64,000 nt of DNA from JADJWR01 sp964509545 (GTDB lineage: Bacteria > Pseudomonadota > Gammaproteobacteria > Burkholderiales > Burkholderiaceae_F), in assembly GCA_964509545.1 (NCBI GenBank), contig CAZDXQ010000016.1:7156-71155 (forward strand), written 5' to 3'. The number at the start of each line of letters is the position of its first letter. Positions within the stretch are counted from its first letter, which is position 1. Shown here piece by piece: positions 17,099-26,003 of the stretch. The position numbers and the translations under genes are program-made. The notes beneath the pieces are model-generated. The model saw only the letters and a program-made list of their open reading frames with translations. It was not told where the DNA came from and did not search any database.

Positions 17099-17991
17099 GG
17101 CTGCCAGTCTTCGAGGCACAGGTTCAGCGCCTGCTCCCAATGCGGCATGCGGATTCCCCAGATTTCTCCGACCCGCGAGTTGTCGAGCAATGAGTACATC
17201 GGCCGCTGCGCGGGTGTCGAGTACTCCGTGGTCGCGATCGGCACAAGCCGCTTCAGGCGGCGCTGGGAGTCCGCAACCCCGTCGAAAACCCTCTTCGCGA
17301 ACTCGTACCAAGTCGTTGCGCCGGACGCCGTCAGATGGAAAATGCCGCCTCGCTCCTCGAAGATTCGGCGCACGGAGCCGGCGTCACGCCCGGCACGCGC
17401 CAGGATCTGAGCCGTCGCTTCGGCAACGGAACGTGCCCAGGTCGGAGCGCCAAGCTGATCGTTCACTACCTTGATTTCCTCGCGCTCACGCGCCAGGCGC
17501 AGCATGGTGCGGACGAAATTCTGGCCGCGGTTGGCGTAAACCCAACTTGTTCTGAGAATGATCGCCGGCGCGCCGCTGCCGAGGATCGCCGTTTCGCCGG
17601 CCGCCTTGCTGCGCCCGTAGGCCGACAACGGGCCAGTGCGTTCGGATTCGCGCCAGGGCTTCGTCGCCCGTCCGTCGAAAACGTAATCTGTCGAATAGTG
17701 CAGCAAGGCCGCGCCGTTCGACCGTGCCCACCGAGCCATGGCCGCCGGCGCCTCAGCGTTGATCCGGAAAGCGAGGTCTTCTTGCGACTCAGCCAGGTCC
17801 ACCGCAGTAAATGCTGCAGAATTAACGATGACCTGCGGCCGAACCGCATCGAGGAGCGAAGTCACGTTCTCCGCTTCACTCAGATCACAGTCCGGCTGGT
17901 CCAAGGCCACAACTTCACCGAGCGTTTGCAGGGTCCGCGCCAGTTCGTAACCCACCTGACCGTTCCGTCCTGTCAGAAGAAGACGAATCAA
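17095..17991 (-). CDS. rfbD: dTDP-4-dehydrorhamnose reductase
   Basis: The last enzyme of dTDP-L-rhamnose synthesis, reducing the 4-keto intermediate with NAD(P)H. The 298-residue length is normal. It has the cofactor motif TGRNGQVGYEL, the substrate-loop STDYVFDG and the catalytic YGRSK. The gene overlaps rfbC by 4 bp upstream and the ABC permease by 4 bp downstream, linking sugar supply and export in one operon. Confidence 0.95.
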   Translation of the reverse strand: MIRLLLTGRNGQVGYELARTLQTLGEVVALDQPDCDLSEAENVTSLLDAVRPQVIVNSAAFTAVDLAESQEDLAFRINAEAPAAMARWARSNGAALLHYSTDYVFDGRATKPWRESERTGPLSAYGRSKAAGETAILGSGAPAIILRTSWVYANRGQNFVRTMLRLAREREEIKVVNDQLGAPTWARSVAEATAQILARAGRDAGSVRRIFEERGGIFHLTASGATTWYEFAKRVFDGVADSQRRLKRLVPIATTEYSTPAQRPMYSLLDNSRVGEIWGIRMPHWEQALNLCLEDWQP

Positions 17992-18545
17992 GGAAACACC
18001 TCGGCCCGATCCAGGTACGGGGCGGAGAGGTCCTTGCCCGCCAGCAACGGCCCATCGTCGATCCGGCCCCAGTCGACAGCGAGCTGCGGGTCGTTCCAGC
18101 GCACACTCCGGTCGAATTCTTCCATCCAGTAGTCGGTAGTCTTGTACAGAAAATCTGCGAATGCGCTACGCACCAGGAATGCGTGCCCGAACCCAGGCGG
18201 AACCCACAGCTGAAGCTTGTTCTCCGCGCTCAGTTCGACGCCCACCCACCTACCGAAATTCGGCGACGAGCGTCGCAGATCGACCGCCACGTCGAACACC
18301 GCACCGCTGACCACCCGCACCAGTTTCCCCTGCGGCCTGACCAGCTGATAGTGGATGCCGCGCAGCACGTTCTTCGCCGAGCGCGAGTGATTGTCCTGCA
18401 CGAACGTCACGTTGAGCCCGGTCGCCTCGCGAAAGACCCTCGCGTTCCAGCTTTCCATGAAGAAGCCGCGCTCGTCGCCGAAAACCTTCGGCTCGAGGAT
18501 CAGCACTTCTGGTAATGCGGTGGCAGTGACCTTCATCCCATTCAA
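17988..18545 (-). CDS. rfbC: dTDP-4-dehydrorhamnose 3,5-epimerase
   Basis: A cupin-fold epimerase of 185 residues, the standard size. The motifs are GFFMESWN, QDNHSRSAKNVLRGIHYQ with the catalytic histidine, and WVPPGFGHAFLV. It converts the 4-keto-6-deoxyglucose nucleotide to the L-configured intermediate. An internal Met three codons in (MKVTA) could be the start. The ATGA overlap with rfbA favours the longer form. Confidence 0.95.
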   Translation of the reverse strand: MNGMKVTATALPEVLILEPKVFGDERGFFMESWNARVFREATGLNVTFVQDNHSRSAKNVLRGIHYQLVRPQGKLVRVVSGAVFDVAVDLRRSSPNFGRWVGVELSAENKLQLWVPPGFGHAFLVRSAFADFLYKTTDYWMEEFDRSVRWNDPQLAVDWGRIDDGPLLAGKDLSAPYLDRAEVFP

Positions 18546-19435
18546 GCCGTTGGCGGGACGATTCGTTCGGTCAGCATGGCGCGCAGGTATCTGCCGTACT
18601 CGTTCTTCGTCAGCGGCGCGGCCAGCCGTTCGACTTGCGCGGCATCGATCCAGCCCAGCCGGTACGCGATCTCCTCCGGGCAGGCGATCTTCAGGCCCTG
18701 CCGCTTTTCGATCGTCTCGATGAAGTGCGCCGCCTCGAGCAGCGATTCGTGCGTTCCGGTGTCCAGCCAGGCCGAGCCGCGCCCCATTACCTCGACGGTC
18801 AGTGCCTTAGCCTGCAGGTAAAGCCGGTTGACGTCGGTGATCTCGAGTTCGCCGCGCGCCGAGGGTCTGATCGAGGCGGCGATGTCGAGCACCCGGTTGT
18901 CGTAGAAATAAAGGCCCGTGACCGCATAGTTCGAGCGCGGCTGCTTCGGCTTTTCTTCGATGCTCATCGCATGGCCGCGAGCATCGAATTCGATGACGCC
19001 GTAGCGCTCGGGGTCGTTGACGTGATAGGCGAACACGGTGGCGCCATTGGGCCGGGCATTGGCGCGCACCAGCGAAGGCGCAAGGTCGTGGCCGTAGAAG
19101 ATGTTGTCGCCGAGGATCAGCGCTGCCGGATCGCGGCCGACGAACTCGCGGCCGATGATGAACGCCTGCGCCAGCCCGTCTGGCGACGGCTGCACTGCGT
19201 AGTCGATGCGGATACCCCACTGGCTGCCGTCGCCGAGCAGTTCGCGGAAGCGCGGCGTGTCGGCCGGCGTGGAGATCAGCAGCACCTCCCGGATGCCGGC
19301 CAACATCAGCGTGGTCAGCGGGTAGTACACCATCGGCTTGTCGTACACCGGCAGCAGCTGCTTGGAGACGACTTGCGTTACCGGATACAGCCGCGTGCCC
19401 GAGCCGCCGGCGAGGATGATGCCCTTGCGGTTCAT
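18542..19435 (-). CDS. rfbA: Glucose-1-phosphate thymidylyltransferase
   Basis: A 297-residue enzyme making dTDP-glucose from glucose-1-phosphate and dTTP, the first step of the rhamnose pathway. The N terminus shows ILAGGSGTRLYPVTQ and SKQLLPVYDKPMVYYPL, and LILGDNIFYGHDL carries the metal-binding aspartate. It is coupled by a 4-bp overlap to rfbC downstream and to rfbB upstream. Confidence 0.96.
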   Translation of the reverse strand: MNRKGIILAGGSGTRLYPVTQVVSKQLLPVYDKPMVYYPLTTLMLAGIREVLLISTPADTPRFRELLGDGSQWGIRIDYAVQPSPDGLAQAFIIGREFVGRDPAALILGDNIFYGHDLAPSLVRANARPNGATVFAYHVNDPERYGVIEFDARGHAMSIEEKPKQPRSNYAVTGLYFYDNRVLDIAASIRPSARGELEITDVNRLYLQAKALTVEVMGRGSAWLDTGTHESLLEAAHFIETIEKRQGLKIACPEEIAYRLGWIDAAQVERLAAPLTKNEYGRYLRAMLTERIVPPTA

Positions 19436-20511
19436 GCGTTCTCCGCGGCGCCCGTCCTAGCGCCGTAGTTGGCGTTCATCCACTCGCGGTAGCGCCCGTC
19501 ACGCACGCGGTCGACCCAGTCCATGTGCTCGAGGTACCACCGCACCGTGGCGCGGATGCCCTCGCCGAACGAATGCTGCGGCGCCCATCCCAGCTCGGCC
19601 TCGATCTTGCCCGGATCGATGGCATAGCGGCGATCGTGGCCCGGTCGGTCGGTGACGAAACGAACCTGCTCGCTGTAGCGTCCGGCGCCCTTGGGCCGCA
19701 TTTCATCGAGGATGGCGCAAACGGTGTTGACGACGTCGATGTTGCGGATTTCGTTCTTGCCGCCGATGTTGTAGGTCTCGCCGGGGCGGCCGCCGCGCAG
19801 TACCCGGCGGACCGCAGCGCAGTGGTCGGTGACGTAGAGCCAGTCGCGCACGTTGCGCCCGTCGCCGTACACCGGCAATTCCTTGCCGTCGAGGGCATTG
19901 AGGATCATCAGCGGAATCAGTTTCTCCGGAAACTGGAACGGCCCGTAGTTATTGCTGCAGTTGGTCGTCAGCGTCGGCAAAGCGTAGGTGTGGTGATAGG
20001 CCCGCACCAGGTGATCCGAGGCGGCTTTGGAGGCCGCGTACGGGCTGTTCGGCGCGTAAGGCGTGGCTTCGCTGAAGGCCGGATCGTTCTCGTCAAGCGA
20101 GCCATAAACCTCGTCGGTGGAGACATGCAGGAAACGAAAGCCGTCGCGCTCGCTGCCGGTCAATTCGGCCCAGTAGGCGCGCACGGCTTCCAGCAGTTCG
20201 AAGGTGCCGTTGATGTTCGTCCGCACGAACTCGCCCGGCCCGTGGATCGAGCGGTCGACATGGCTCTCGGCGGCGAAATGCAACACGGCGCGCGGCCGAT
20301 GCCGCCCAAGCAGTTCCGCGACGGCCTGCCGGTCGCAGATGTCGACCTGCACCAGGGCGAAGGCAGCGTTGCCCTGAACCGCCTTCAGGTTGTCCAGGTT
20401 GCCGGCGTAGGTGAGCTTGTCGATGACAAGCACCGGCTCGCCCTCCAAGCGCAACCACTCGTGGACGAAATTGGCTCCGATGAAGCCGGCACCACCGGTG
20501 ATGAAGATCAT
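19432..20511 (-). CDS. rfbB: dTDP-glucose 4,6-dehydratase
   Basis: A 359-residue extended SDR. The N terminus MIFITGGAGFIGANFVHEWL binds NAD, HVSTDEVYGSL carries the catalytic Asp-Glu pair, and YAASKAASDHLVRAY holds the YxxxK motif. It produces dTDP-4-keto-6-deoxyglucose. ATG 20511 fits homologues; about 29 further upstream codons are open but unlikely. It is the first gene of the rhamnose-exporter operon, so the operon promoter should lie in the divergent region 20512-20807. Confidence 0.96.
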   Translation of the reverse strand: MIFITGGAGFIGANFVHEWLRLEGEPVLVIDKLTYAGNLDNLKAVQGNAAFALVQVDICDRQAVAELLGRHRPRAVLHFAAESHVDRSIHGPGEFVRTNINGTFELLEAVRAYWAELTGSERDGFRFLHVSTDEVYGSLDENDPAFSEATPYAPNSPYAASKAASDHLVRAYHHTYALPTLTTNCSNNYGPFQFPEKLIPLMILNALDGKELPVYGDGRNVRDWLYVTDHCAAVRRVLRGGRPGETYNIGGKNEIRNIDVVNTVCAILDEMRPKGAGRYSEQVRFVTDRPGHDRRYAIDPGKIEAELGWAPQHSFGEGIRATVRWYLEHMDWVDRVRDGRYREWMNANYGARTGAAENA

Positions 20512-20740
20512 GACGACGAGGAAAGAAGCTGACGCCGACGAGCGCGCAGCAAGAATTCCGCGCCGCCTTTGTCGGAGTGCAGCAATCGCCCGGCTCAACC
20601 GGCCAGAGCAGAAGGGCGAAGTTTAGCCAATCGAAGGCAAGACCTTTTTCTGTCTGTGCCGGCCGCATTAACCGATAGCCGTGGCGCGGGCTGGGTAGCC
20701 TCAGCGGCGCATGGCCGATGCGTGCGATCATTGCCACGCC

Positions 20741-20786
20741 GGTGCGAGCCGCCCCGTCCGAGAAATCGGGCGGGGCGGCTCGCACC
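20741..20786. repeat. Long perfect hairpin with GAAA loop
   Basis: A 16-bp perfect inverted repeat (20741-20756 with 20771-20786) continues inward through a T.G pair and CCGA/TCGG, leaving a GAAA tetraloop on the plus strand: about 21 stacked pairs in 46 nt. It ends 21 bp before the GT2 start and lies in the 296-bp divergent gap between rfbB and the GT2 gene. There is no T-run, so it is not an ordinary terminator. It could be a 5' leader structure or an operator. Confidence 0.7.
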
Positions 20787-20807
20787 GCACGGCCCGACAG
20801 TTGCGCA

Positions 20808-21641
20808 ATGTCCTCGTCGTTCCTCCGCAGCGTCACGCTTTCCGTCATCAGCCACGAGCAGCACTCGATGGTCGATGTGTTGCTGGCCACGCTTGCCGGA
20901 ATCGCCGCGCCTGAACTGGCGAGGATCGTCATCACCCAGAATCTGCCGGAGCGCTCGACGAGCGCAAGCGGTCTGGACCTGCCTCCGGTGCAAGTGATTC
21001 GCAATCCGCGGCCCCGCGGATTCGGCGCCAACCATAATTCGGTATTCGGGCACGTCGATACCGAGTTCTTCGCCATCGTCAACCCTGATATCTCGCTCAC
21101 GCACAACCCGTTTCCTGCGTTGCTCGAGGCCCTGCGCGCCGGCGCCGGTGTCGCTGCGCCAACCGTGCTTGAACCCGATGGCACGGTGGCCGATTCCGCG
21201 CGAGCGCTGCTGACACCGTGGGAGCTTCTCGCTCGTCGACTACCGGGTTATCGCCCGCCGGCGACGCCGGCGTGGTTCGCCGGCATGTTCGTTGTCTTTC
21301 GCACGGACGCGTTTGCCAAGGTGGGCGGATTCGACGAGCGATACTTCATGTACTGCGAAGACTTCGACATCTGTGCCCGACTGCGCCTTGCCGGCTGGCC
21401 GCTGGCGTTGGTCCGAGACGCTTCCGTCGTGCACGCCGCGCAGCAGCTCAGCCACCGATCGCTTCGGCACCTGAGGTGGCATATCGGCAGCCTGATGCGC
21501 ACCTGGGCGTCGCCGACGATCTGGCACTACAGGACGCTGCTCGGGCGGGACGCCGCCGCGACCGCGGAGGGCACGGCCGGCAAGGCAGATGACCGTCCCG
21601 TGCCCGCAAACGTGGCGACGGCGCAGGGCCGGCGCCCATAA
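20808..21641 (+). CDS. Glycosyltransferase family 2
   Basis: A 277-residue GT-A transferase of the rhamnosyltransferase-like group. SVISHEQ starts the nucleotide-binding fold, FFAIVNPDISL carries the DxD-like position, and GGFDERYFMYCEDFDICARLRLAGW is the conserved acceptor-side motif. The start at 20808 (MSSSFLRSV) is chosen because homology begins there; the open frame continues 30 codons upstream through the hairpin. It is divergent from rfbB and may transfer rhamnose or another sugar onto the LPS or polymer. Confidence 0.82.
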   Translation: MSSSFLRSVTLSVISHEQHSMVDVLLATLAGIAAPELARIVITQNLPERSTSASGLDLPPVQVIRNPRPRGFGANHNSVFGHVDTEFFAIVNPDISLTHNPFPALLEALRAGAGVAAPTVLEPDGTVADSARALLTPWELLARRLPGYRPPATPAWFAGMFVVFRTDAFAKVGGFDERYFMYCEDFDICARLRLAGWPLALVRDASVVHAAQQLSHRSLRHLRWHIGSLMRTWASPTIWHYRTLLGRDAAATAEGTAGKADDRPVPANVATAQGRRP

Positions 21642-21697
21642 GTGAGGCAGCAGCGAGGGATCGCGCGCTTGCCCGCTGGCCGGCCGCTCAGCCGCAG

Positions 21698-21719
21698 CGG
21701 CGAGCGGGCCCGCTCGCCG
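21698..21719. repeat. 22-bp perfect palindrome
   Basis: A self-complementary GC-only run centred between 21708 and 21709 (arm CGGCGAGCGGG), in the 157-bp gap between the GT2 gene and hldA. It has no loop and no T-tract. It may be a DNA-binding site or a hairpin at the end of the GT2 transcript. Confidence 0.4.
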
Positions 21720-21798
21720 GGCGGCGCGGCACACACTGATAGATTCACCGGCCAACGGCAGCGGGATCAGCAGAAAATGACGTCAGGCAGCACGGAAC

Positions 21799-22728
21799 AT
21801 GGTTGCCAGGAATGAACTGAACCGCGCCCGCGTGCTGGTGGTCGGCGACGCGATGCTCGACCGCTACTGGTTTAGCGAGGTCGAGCGCATTTCGCCCGAA
21901 GCGCCAGTGCCCGTGGCGCGCGTGCGCTCGGTCGAAGAGCGCCTCGGCGGCGCGGCCAACGTGGCGCGCAACGTCGCCTCGCTCGGCGCGGTCGCCGGGT
22001 TGCTCACGGTGGTCGGCCGCGACGAAGCCGGCGCGACGATCGCGCGCTTGCTCGCGGCCAGCGCCATCCGTGGCCACCTGCATGCCGACGAAGGCCTGGC
22101 CACGACGGTGAAGGTGCGCGTGATCGCCCGCCAGCAGCAGATCGTGCGCGTCGACTTCGAGACGGCGCCGCAGGCCGAGGTTCTGGCGGCGCATCTGGAC
22201 GAGTACGCGCGGCTGCTGCCCGACTGCGACGTGGTGCTGCTTTCCGACTACGGCAAGGGCGGGCTGACGCACATCGTGCGCATGATCGAACTGGCCCGCG
22301 CCGCGGGCCGCCCGGTGCTGGTCGATCCCAAGGGCGACGACTACTCGCGCTATGCCGGCGCCACGCTGGTCACGCCGAACCGCGCCGAACTGCGTGAGGT
22401 GGTCGGCCGCTGGCGCGACGAAGCGGACCTCGAGGTCCGCGCGCAGCGGCTGCGCCGAGAGCTGGGCATGCAGGCGCTGCTGCTGACGCGCAGCGAGGAA
22501 GGCATGACCCTTTACACCGACGAGCCCACCTGGAGCATCCCGGCGCAGGCGCGCGAGGTGTTCGATGTCAGCGGCGCCGGCGACACGGTCATCGCCGTGT
22601 TGGCGGCGATGCTGGCCGCCGGGCGGCCGCTGCGCGAGGCGGTCGCCACGGCCAACCGCGCCGGCGGCATCGTCGTCGGCAAGCTCGGCACGGCCACCGT
22701 GTCGTACGAGGAGCTTTTCGCCGTCTGA
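21799..22728 (+). CDS. hldA: D-glycero-beta-D-manno-heptose-7-phosphate kinase
   Basis: A 309-residue PfkB-family sugar kinase and the first half of what is the fused HldE in enterics. ISPEAPVPVARV and GGAANVARNVASLGA are HldA/HldE signatures, and DVSGAGDTVIAVLAAML contains the catalytic aspartate. It phosphorylates heptose-7-phosphate at C1 for ADP-heptose and LPS core synthesis. The adenylyltransferase half is a separate gene, hldC, at 25298. Between hldA and hldD lie toxin-antitoxin remnants. Confidence 0.93.
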   Translation: MVARNELNRARVLVVGDAMLDRYWFSEVERISPEAPVPVARVRSVEERLGGAANVARNVASLGAVAGLLTVVGRDEAGATIARLLAASAIRGHLHADEGLATTVKVRVIARQQQIVRVDFETAPQAEVLAAHLDEYARLLPDCDVVLLSDYGKGGLTHIVRMIELARAAGRPVLVDPKGDDYSRYAGATLVTPNRAELREVVGRWRDEADLEVRAQRLRRELGMQALLLTRSEEGMTLYTDEPTWSIPAQAREVFDVSGAGDTVIAVLAAMLAAGRPLREAVATANRAGGIVVGKLGTATVSYEELFAV

Positions 22729-22782
22729 CGGCCACGGAACGTCCGGTTGGCATCTTGATGTCAGACCGTCACATCTTGCTGA

Positions 22783-23017
22783 ATGCGCACCACGGTCAGG
22801 CTTGATGGACATCTGTTGGCCTTGGCCAAGCGTCGCGCGGTCGAAATGGGGCGCACGCTGACCTGTGCTGCAAGAAGCCCTGCGCGGGTCCCTGCAGCGG
22901 CAGGCCGGCAGGTCGAAACGGACGCCGCTCAAGCTCACGACGGTCGAGGGCGCCGGCCTACGCGCCGGCGTCGATCTCGACGACACGGCCGCGCTGCTGG
23001 AGACGATGGAGTTGTAA
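22783..23017 (+). pseudogene. vapB: VapB-type antitoxin, frameshifted
   Basis: The first 25 codons read MRTTVRLDGHLLALAKRRAV, a ribbon-helix-helix antitoxin start. After RTLT (near 22860-22865) the frame is lost. The expected continuation VLQEALRGSLQRQ...LDDTAALLETMEL resumes in another frame from the GTG near 22866 and ends at the TAA at 23015-23017, one base before the toxin start. One extra base (or two missing) explains the shift. The intact-looking sequence on both sides argues for recent decay, or for a sequencing error. Confidence 0.75.
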
Positions 23018-23455
23018 GTGGTGCCGGCGGACGTCAACGTCCTCGTCTACGCCCACCGCGAAGACACCGAGCATCATTCGCCCTGCCGGCGCTGGCTGGA
23101 GGCAACGATCAACGGCGATGAGCGCTACGGGGTGTGGGAACTCGTCCTGAGCGGCTTGGTTCGCGTTGCGACGCACCCGAAGGTCTTCGCCTCGCCCAGT
23201 TCGATGAGGCAGGCGCTCGAGTTCACCGAGCAGGTGCCAGAGCAGCCAAACGCCATGCTGATCGAACCAGGCGAGCGCCATTGGTCGATCTTCCGCCGCC
23301 TGTGCGTCTAAGCCAAGGCAAAGGGAAACCTGATCCCCGACGCGTATTTCGCTGCTTTGGCCATCGAGGGCGGCTGCGCGTGGATCACCACTGACCGCGA
23401 CTACAGCCGCTTTCCGGGCTTGCGCTGGAAGAGCCCGCTCCAGGTTCACGAACCT
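23018..23455 (+). pseudogene. vapC: VapC PIN-domain toxin, interrupted by a stop codon
   Basis: Translation from GTG gives VPADVNVLVYAHRED (first PIN aspartate) and proceeds normally to IFRRLCV. A TAA at 23309-23311 then stands where a sense codon is expected. The same frame continues with AKAKGNLIPDAYFAAL and WITTDRDYSRFPGLRW, the C-terminal PIN motifs with two further acidic active-site residues. A truncated product would lack those residues and should be inactive. The antitoxin upstream is also broken. No stop occurs in this frame until the end of hldD, so the remnant runs in frame into that gene. Confidence 0.8.
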
Positions 23456-23631
23456 TGCCGTCGATCGTTCGCCGGCAGCGCCGCGTTTGCGCCAGCGTCG
23501 GCTTCATGCGCGACACGTGTGTCGCGCGGTGTCTCGGTCCCGATGGACTCGCCGATCCGTCCCCCCTGTCGAACCTGCATGGCAGGAGGCTCGGGTGGTC
23601 CGCTCCTGGCGGAAGATCGGAGCCGCGAACG

Positions 23632-23637
23632 TACAAT
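23632..23637 (+). promoter_or_regulatory. Possible -10 box upstream of hldD
   Basis: TACAAT about 80 bp before the hldD start, with no convincing -35 at 16-18 bp. It would give hldD its own transcription start downstream of the vapBC remnant. Confidence 0.25.
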
Positions 23638-23719
23638 GACCTTTGGCCGCCGGCTGGCGATCGAGCAGGTCCCCGCCCCACATCACGCCAAGCCCCCGAT
23701 TCAAGCAGAGTCCACGTCA

Positions 23720-24709
23720 ATGAGCATCATCGTCACCGGCGCCGCCGGCTTCATCGGCGCCAATCTGGTCAGGGCGCTGAATGACCGCGGCGAGACCGAC
23801 ATCCTCGCCGTCGACAACCTGACCCGCGCCGACAAGTTCCGCAACCTCGCCGACTGCGAGATTGCGGATTACCTGGACAAGGCCGAGTTCCGCGCGCTGC
23901 TCGGCCGCGGCGCGATCGGCCGGACGGACGCCGTGTTCCACCAGGGCGCCTGCTCCGACACGATGGAGAGCGACGGCCGCTACATGCTCGACAACAACTA
24001 CCGCTATTCGCTGGAGTTGCTCGACTGGTGCCAGCAGCGGAAAGTCCCTTACATCTACGCGTCGTCGGCTTCGGTCTATGGACTGGGGCCGGTATTCGCC
24101 GAGGGCCGGGCGCACGAGAAGCCGCTGAACGTCTACGGCTACTCGAAGTTCCTGTTCGACCAGATCGTGCGCCGGCGGCTCAGCGCGCTGGTCGCGCCGG
24201 TGGTGGGGCTGCGCTATTTCAACGTCTATGGGCCGCGCGAAGCGCACAAGGGGCGGATGGCTTCGGTGGCCTGGCACCACTTCAGCCAGTACCGCGCCGA
24301 ATCCCGGGTCAGGCTCTTCGAGGGCAGCCACGGCTACGCCGACGGCGAGCAGCGGCGCGACTTCATCCATGTCGACGACGCGGTGGCGGTGAACCTGTTC
24401 TTTTATGAGAAACCGGCGTCGGGCCTCTATAACGTCGGCACCGGCCGGGCGCAGGCGTTCAACGACGTGGCGCTCACCGTCGTGAACTCGCTGCGCCGGC
24501 ACGCCGGCGAGTTGCCCCTGCCGTTGGCCGACGCGGTGGCACAGAAGCGCATCGAATACGTGCCCTTTCCCGAGGCGCTGCGTGGCAAGTATCAGGCCTT
24601 CACGCAGGCCGACTTGACGCAGCTGCGCGCCGCGGGTTTCGCCCGGCCAATGGCGACCGTCGAACAGGGCGTGGCAGCCTATGTCGACTGGCTGCTGAAG
24701 CAGGGCTGA
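23720..24709 (+). CDS. hldD: ADP-L-glycero-D-manno-heptose 6-epimerase
   Basis: A 329-residue extended SDR that epimerises ADP-D,D-heptose to ADP-L,D-heptose for the LPS core. It has IIVTGAAGFIGANLV at the N terminus, the HldD-specific VFHQGACSDTMESDG, YASSASVYG and the catalytic YGYSK. The start ATG at 23720 gives the normal family N terminus. The stop overlaps the gmhB start (TGATG type), so the pair is probably cotranslated. Confidence 0.96.
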   Translation: MSIIVTGAAGFIGANLVRALNDRGETDILAVDNLTRADKFRNLADCEIADYLDKAEFRALLGRGAIGRTDAVFHQGACSDTMESDGRYMLDNNYRYSLELLDWCQQRKVPYIYASSASVYGLGPVFAEGRAHEKPLNVYGYSKFLFDQIVRRRLSALVAPVVGLRYFNVYGPREAHKGRMASVAWHHFSQYRAESRVRLFEGSHGYADGEQRRDFIHVDDAVAVNLFFYEKPASGLYNVGTGRAQAFNDVALTVVNSLRRHAGELPLPLADAVAQKRIEYVPFPEALRGKYQAFTQADLTQLRAAGFARPMATVEQGVAAYVDWLLKQG

Positions 24710-25311
24710 TGACGACGCAGGCCGGCCTTCGCCGCGCTGCCTTCATCGATCGCGACGGCGTGATCAACATCGATCACGGCTATGTCTTCCGCCGCGAGGA
24801 CTTCCAGTTCGTGCCGGGCGTGCTTGCCGCCTGTGCGCAACTGCGCCGCCTGGGCTACGCGCTGGTGGTGGTGACCAACCAGTCCGGAATCGGCCGCGGC
24901 CTGTACAGCGAAGCCGATTACCAGCGGCTGACCGAGTGGATGCGCAGCGAATTCGCCAAGGCCGGTGCGCCACTGGCCGGCGTTTATCACTGCCCGCATC
25001 ATCCGCAGGCCGCGCTGCCCGAGTATCGCCTTGCCTGCGGCTGCCGCAAGCCCGCGCCGGGCATGCTGTTGGCCGCGGCGCAGGATCTTGCGCTCGACCT
25101 CGCGCAGTCGGTGCTTTTCGGCGACAAGGACTCCGACATCGAGGCGGCGGCGGCAGCCGGCGTGCGTCGGCGCGTGCTGCTGGGCACCGACGGACTGAGG
25201 TTGCCGCCTGCCGATCTGGCGCCGCAGGCCAGCGCCCGTTTTGCGTCGCTTGCCGACGCCGTGCGCGGGCCGTGGCTGGACGCGGCGCTCACGGCGAATG
25301 CGCATGCCTGA
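24709..25311 (+). CDS. gmhB: D-glycero-beta-D-manno-heptose-1,7-bisphosphate 7-phosphatase
   Basis: A HAD-IIIA phosphatase of 200 residues. Motif I is FIDRDGVINID, motif II VVTNQSGIGRG, and the zinc ligands are in YHCPHHP and CGCRKPAPGML. FGDKDSDIEAA supplies the final acidic motif. It removes the 7-phosphate between the HldA and HldC steps. It is flanked by hldD and hldC with overlaps on both sides. Confidence 0.93.
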   Translation: MTTQAGLRRAAFIDRDGVINIDHGYVFRREDFQFVPGVLAACAQLRRLGYALVVVTNQSGIGRGLYSEADYQRLTEWMRSEFAKAGAPLAGVYHCPHHPQAALPEYRLACGCRKPAPGMLLAAAQDLALDLAQSVLFGDKDSDIEAAAAAGVRRRVLLGTDGLRLPPADLAPQASARFASLADAVRGPWLDAALTANAHA

Positions 25312-25789
25312 GGCGCCGCGGTTCGAAGCGAAGATCGCCGCGCGCGCGGACCTGGCCCGCCGCGTGCAGTGGCTGCCGCGGCCGATCGTGCTGACCAATG
25401 GCGTCTTCGATCTGCTGCACCGAGGTCACGTCACCTACCTTTCCCGTGCCCGCGAACTGGGCGCGAGCCTCGTCGTGGCGGTGAACTCGGATGCCTCGGT
25501 GCGGCGGCTCGGCAAGGGCGGCGACCGGCCGATCAATACCGAAGCGGACCGCGCCGCGGTGCTCGCCGCGCTGGAAAGCGTGTCCCTGGTCACGATATTC
25601 GATGAAACGGTGCCGTTGCCGGTGGTGCAGATCGTCCGGCCCGATGTCTACGTCAAGGGCGGCGATTACGACATGGCAACCATCGCGGAGGCGCAGCTGG
25701 CACGCGCCTGGGGCGCGAAGACGGTGGCGATCGCCTTCGAGTTCGAGCGCTCCACTTCCGCCCTCCTGGCCAGGGTACGTGGTGGCTGA
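25298..25789 (+). CDS. hldC: Heptose-1-phosphate adenylyltransferase
   Basis: A 163-residue cytidylyltransferase-fold protein (RfaE domain II). VLTNGVFDLLHRGHVTYLSRA contains the HxGH nucleotide-binding motif (read in two short pieces), VNSDASVRRLGK is family-typical, and FEFERSTSALL matches the C-terminal RSTS motif. It makes ADP-heptose from heptose-1-phosphate and ATP. The start ATG at 25298 overlaps gmhB by 14 bp; an ATG at 25304 is also available. Confidence 0.92.
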   Translation: MRMPEAPRFEAKIAARADLARRVQWLPRPIVLTNGVFDLLHRGHVTYLSRARELGASLVVAVNSDASVRRLGKGGDRPINTEADRAAVLAALESVSLVTIFDETVPLPVVQIVRPDVYVKGGDYDMATIAEAQLARAWGAKTVAIAFEFERSTSALLARVRGG

Positions 25790-25840
25790 GTCGCGGCTGC
25801 CGGCGCCGACCGGTTGAAGGGCCGGGTGTGGCCGGCTCGT

Positions 25841-25846
25841 TACAAT
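25841..25846 (+). promoter_or_regulatory. Possible -10 box upstream of the WecA-like gene
   Basis: TACAAT in the 214-bp gap after hldC. A TTGAAG lies upstream at 25814-25819, but the 21-bp spacing is too long for a standard sigma-70 promoter. The leader to the next start would be about 150 nt. Confidence 0.22.
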
Positions 25847-26003
25847 GCCGCCGGGCGCCTAAGGACTTCGCCTGCGCAGATTCGCCCCGCCAGCCGCGTC
25901 CGATTTCGCCGGTTCGCTCCTGCATCTACTGGCTTGCAGGCACTGGCGCCTCAAAGGGTGCTCATGCGCCCGGTTTTCCGCTTTCGGCCGGCTCGCCTCG
26001 ATC

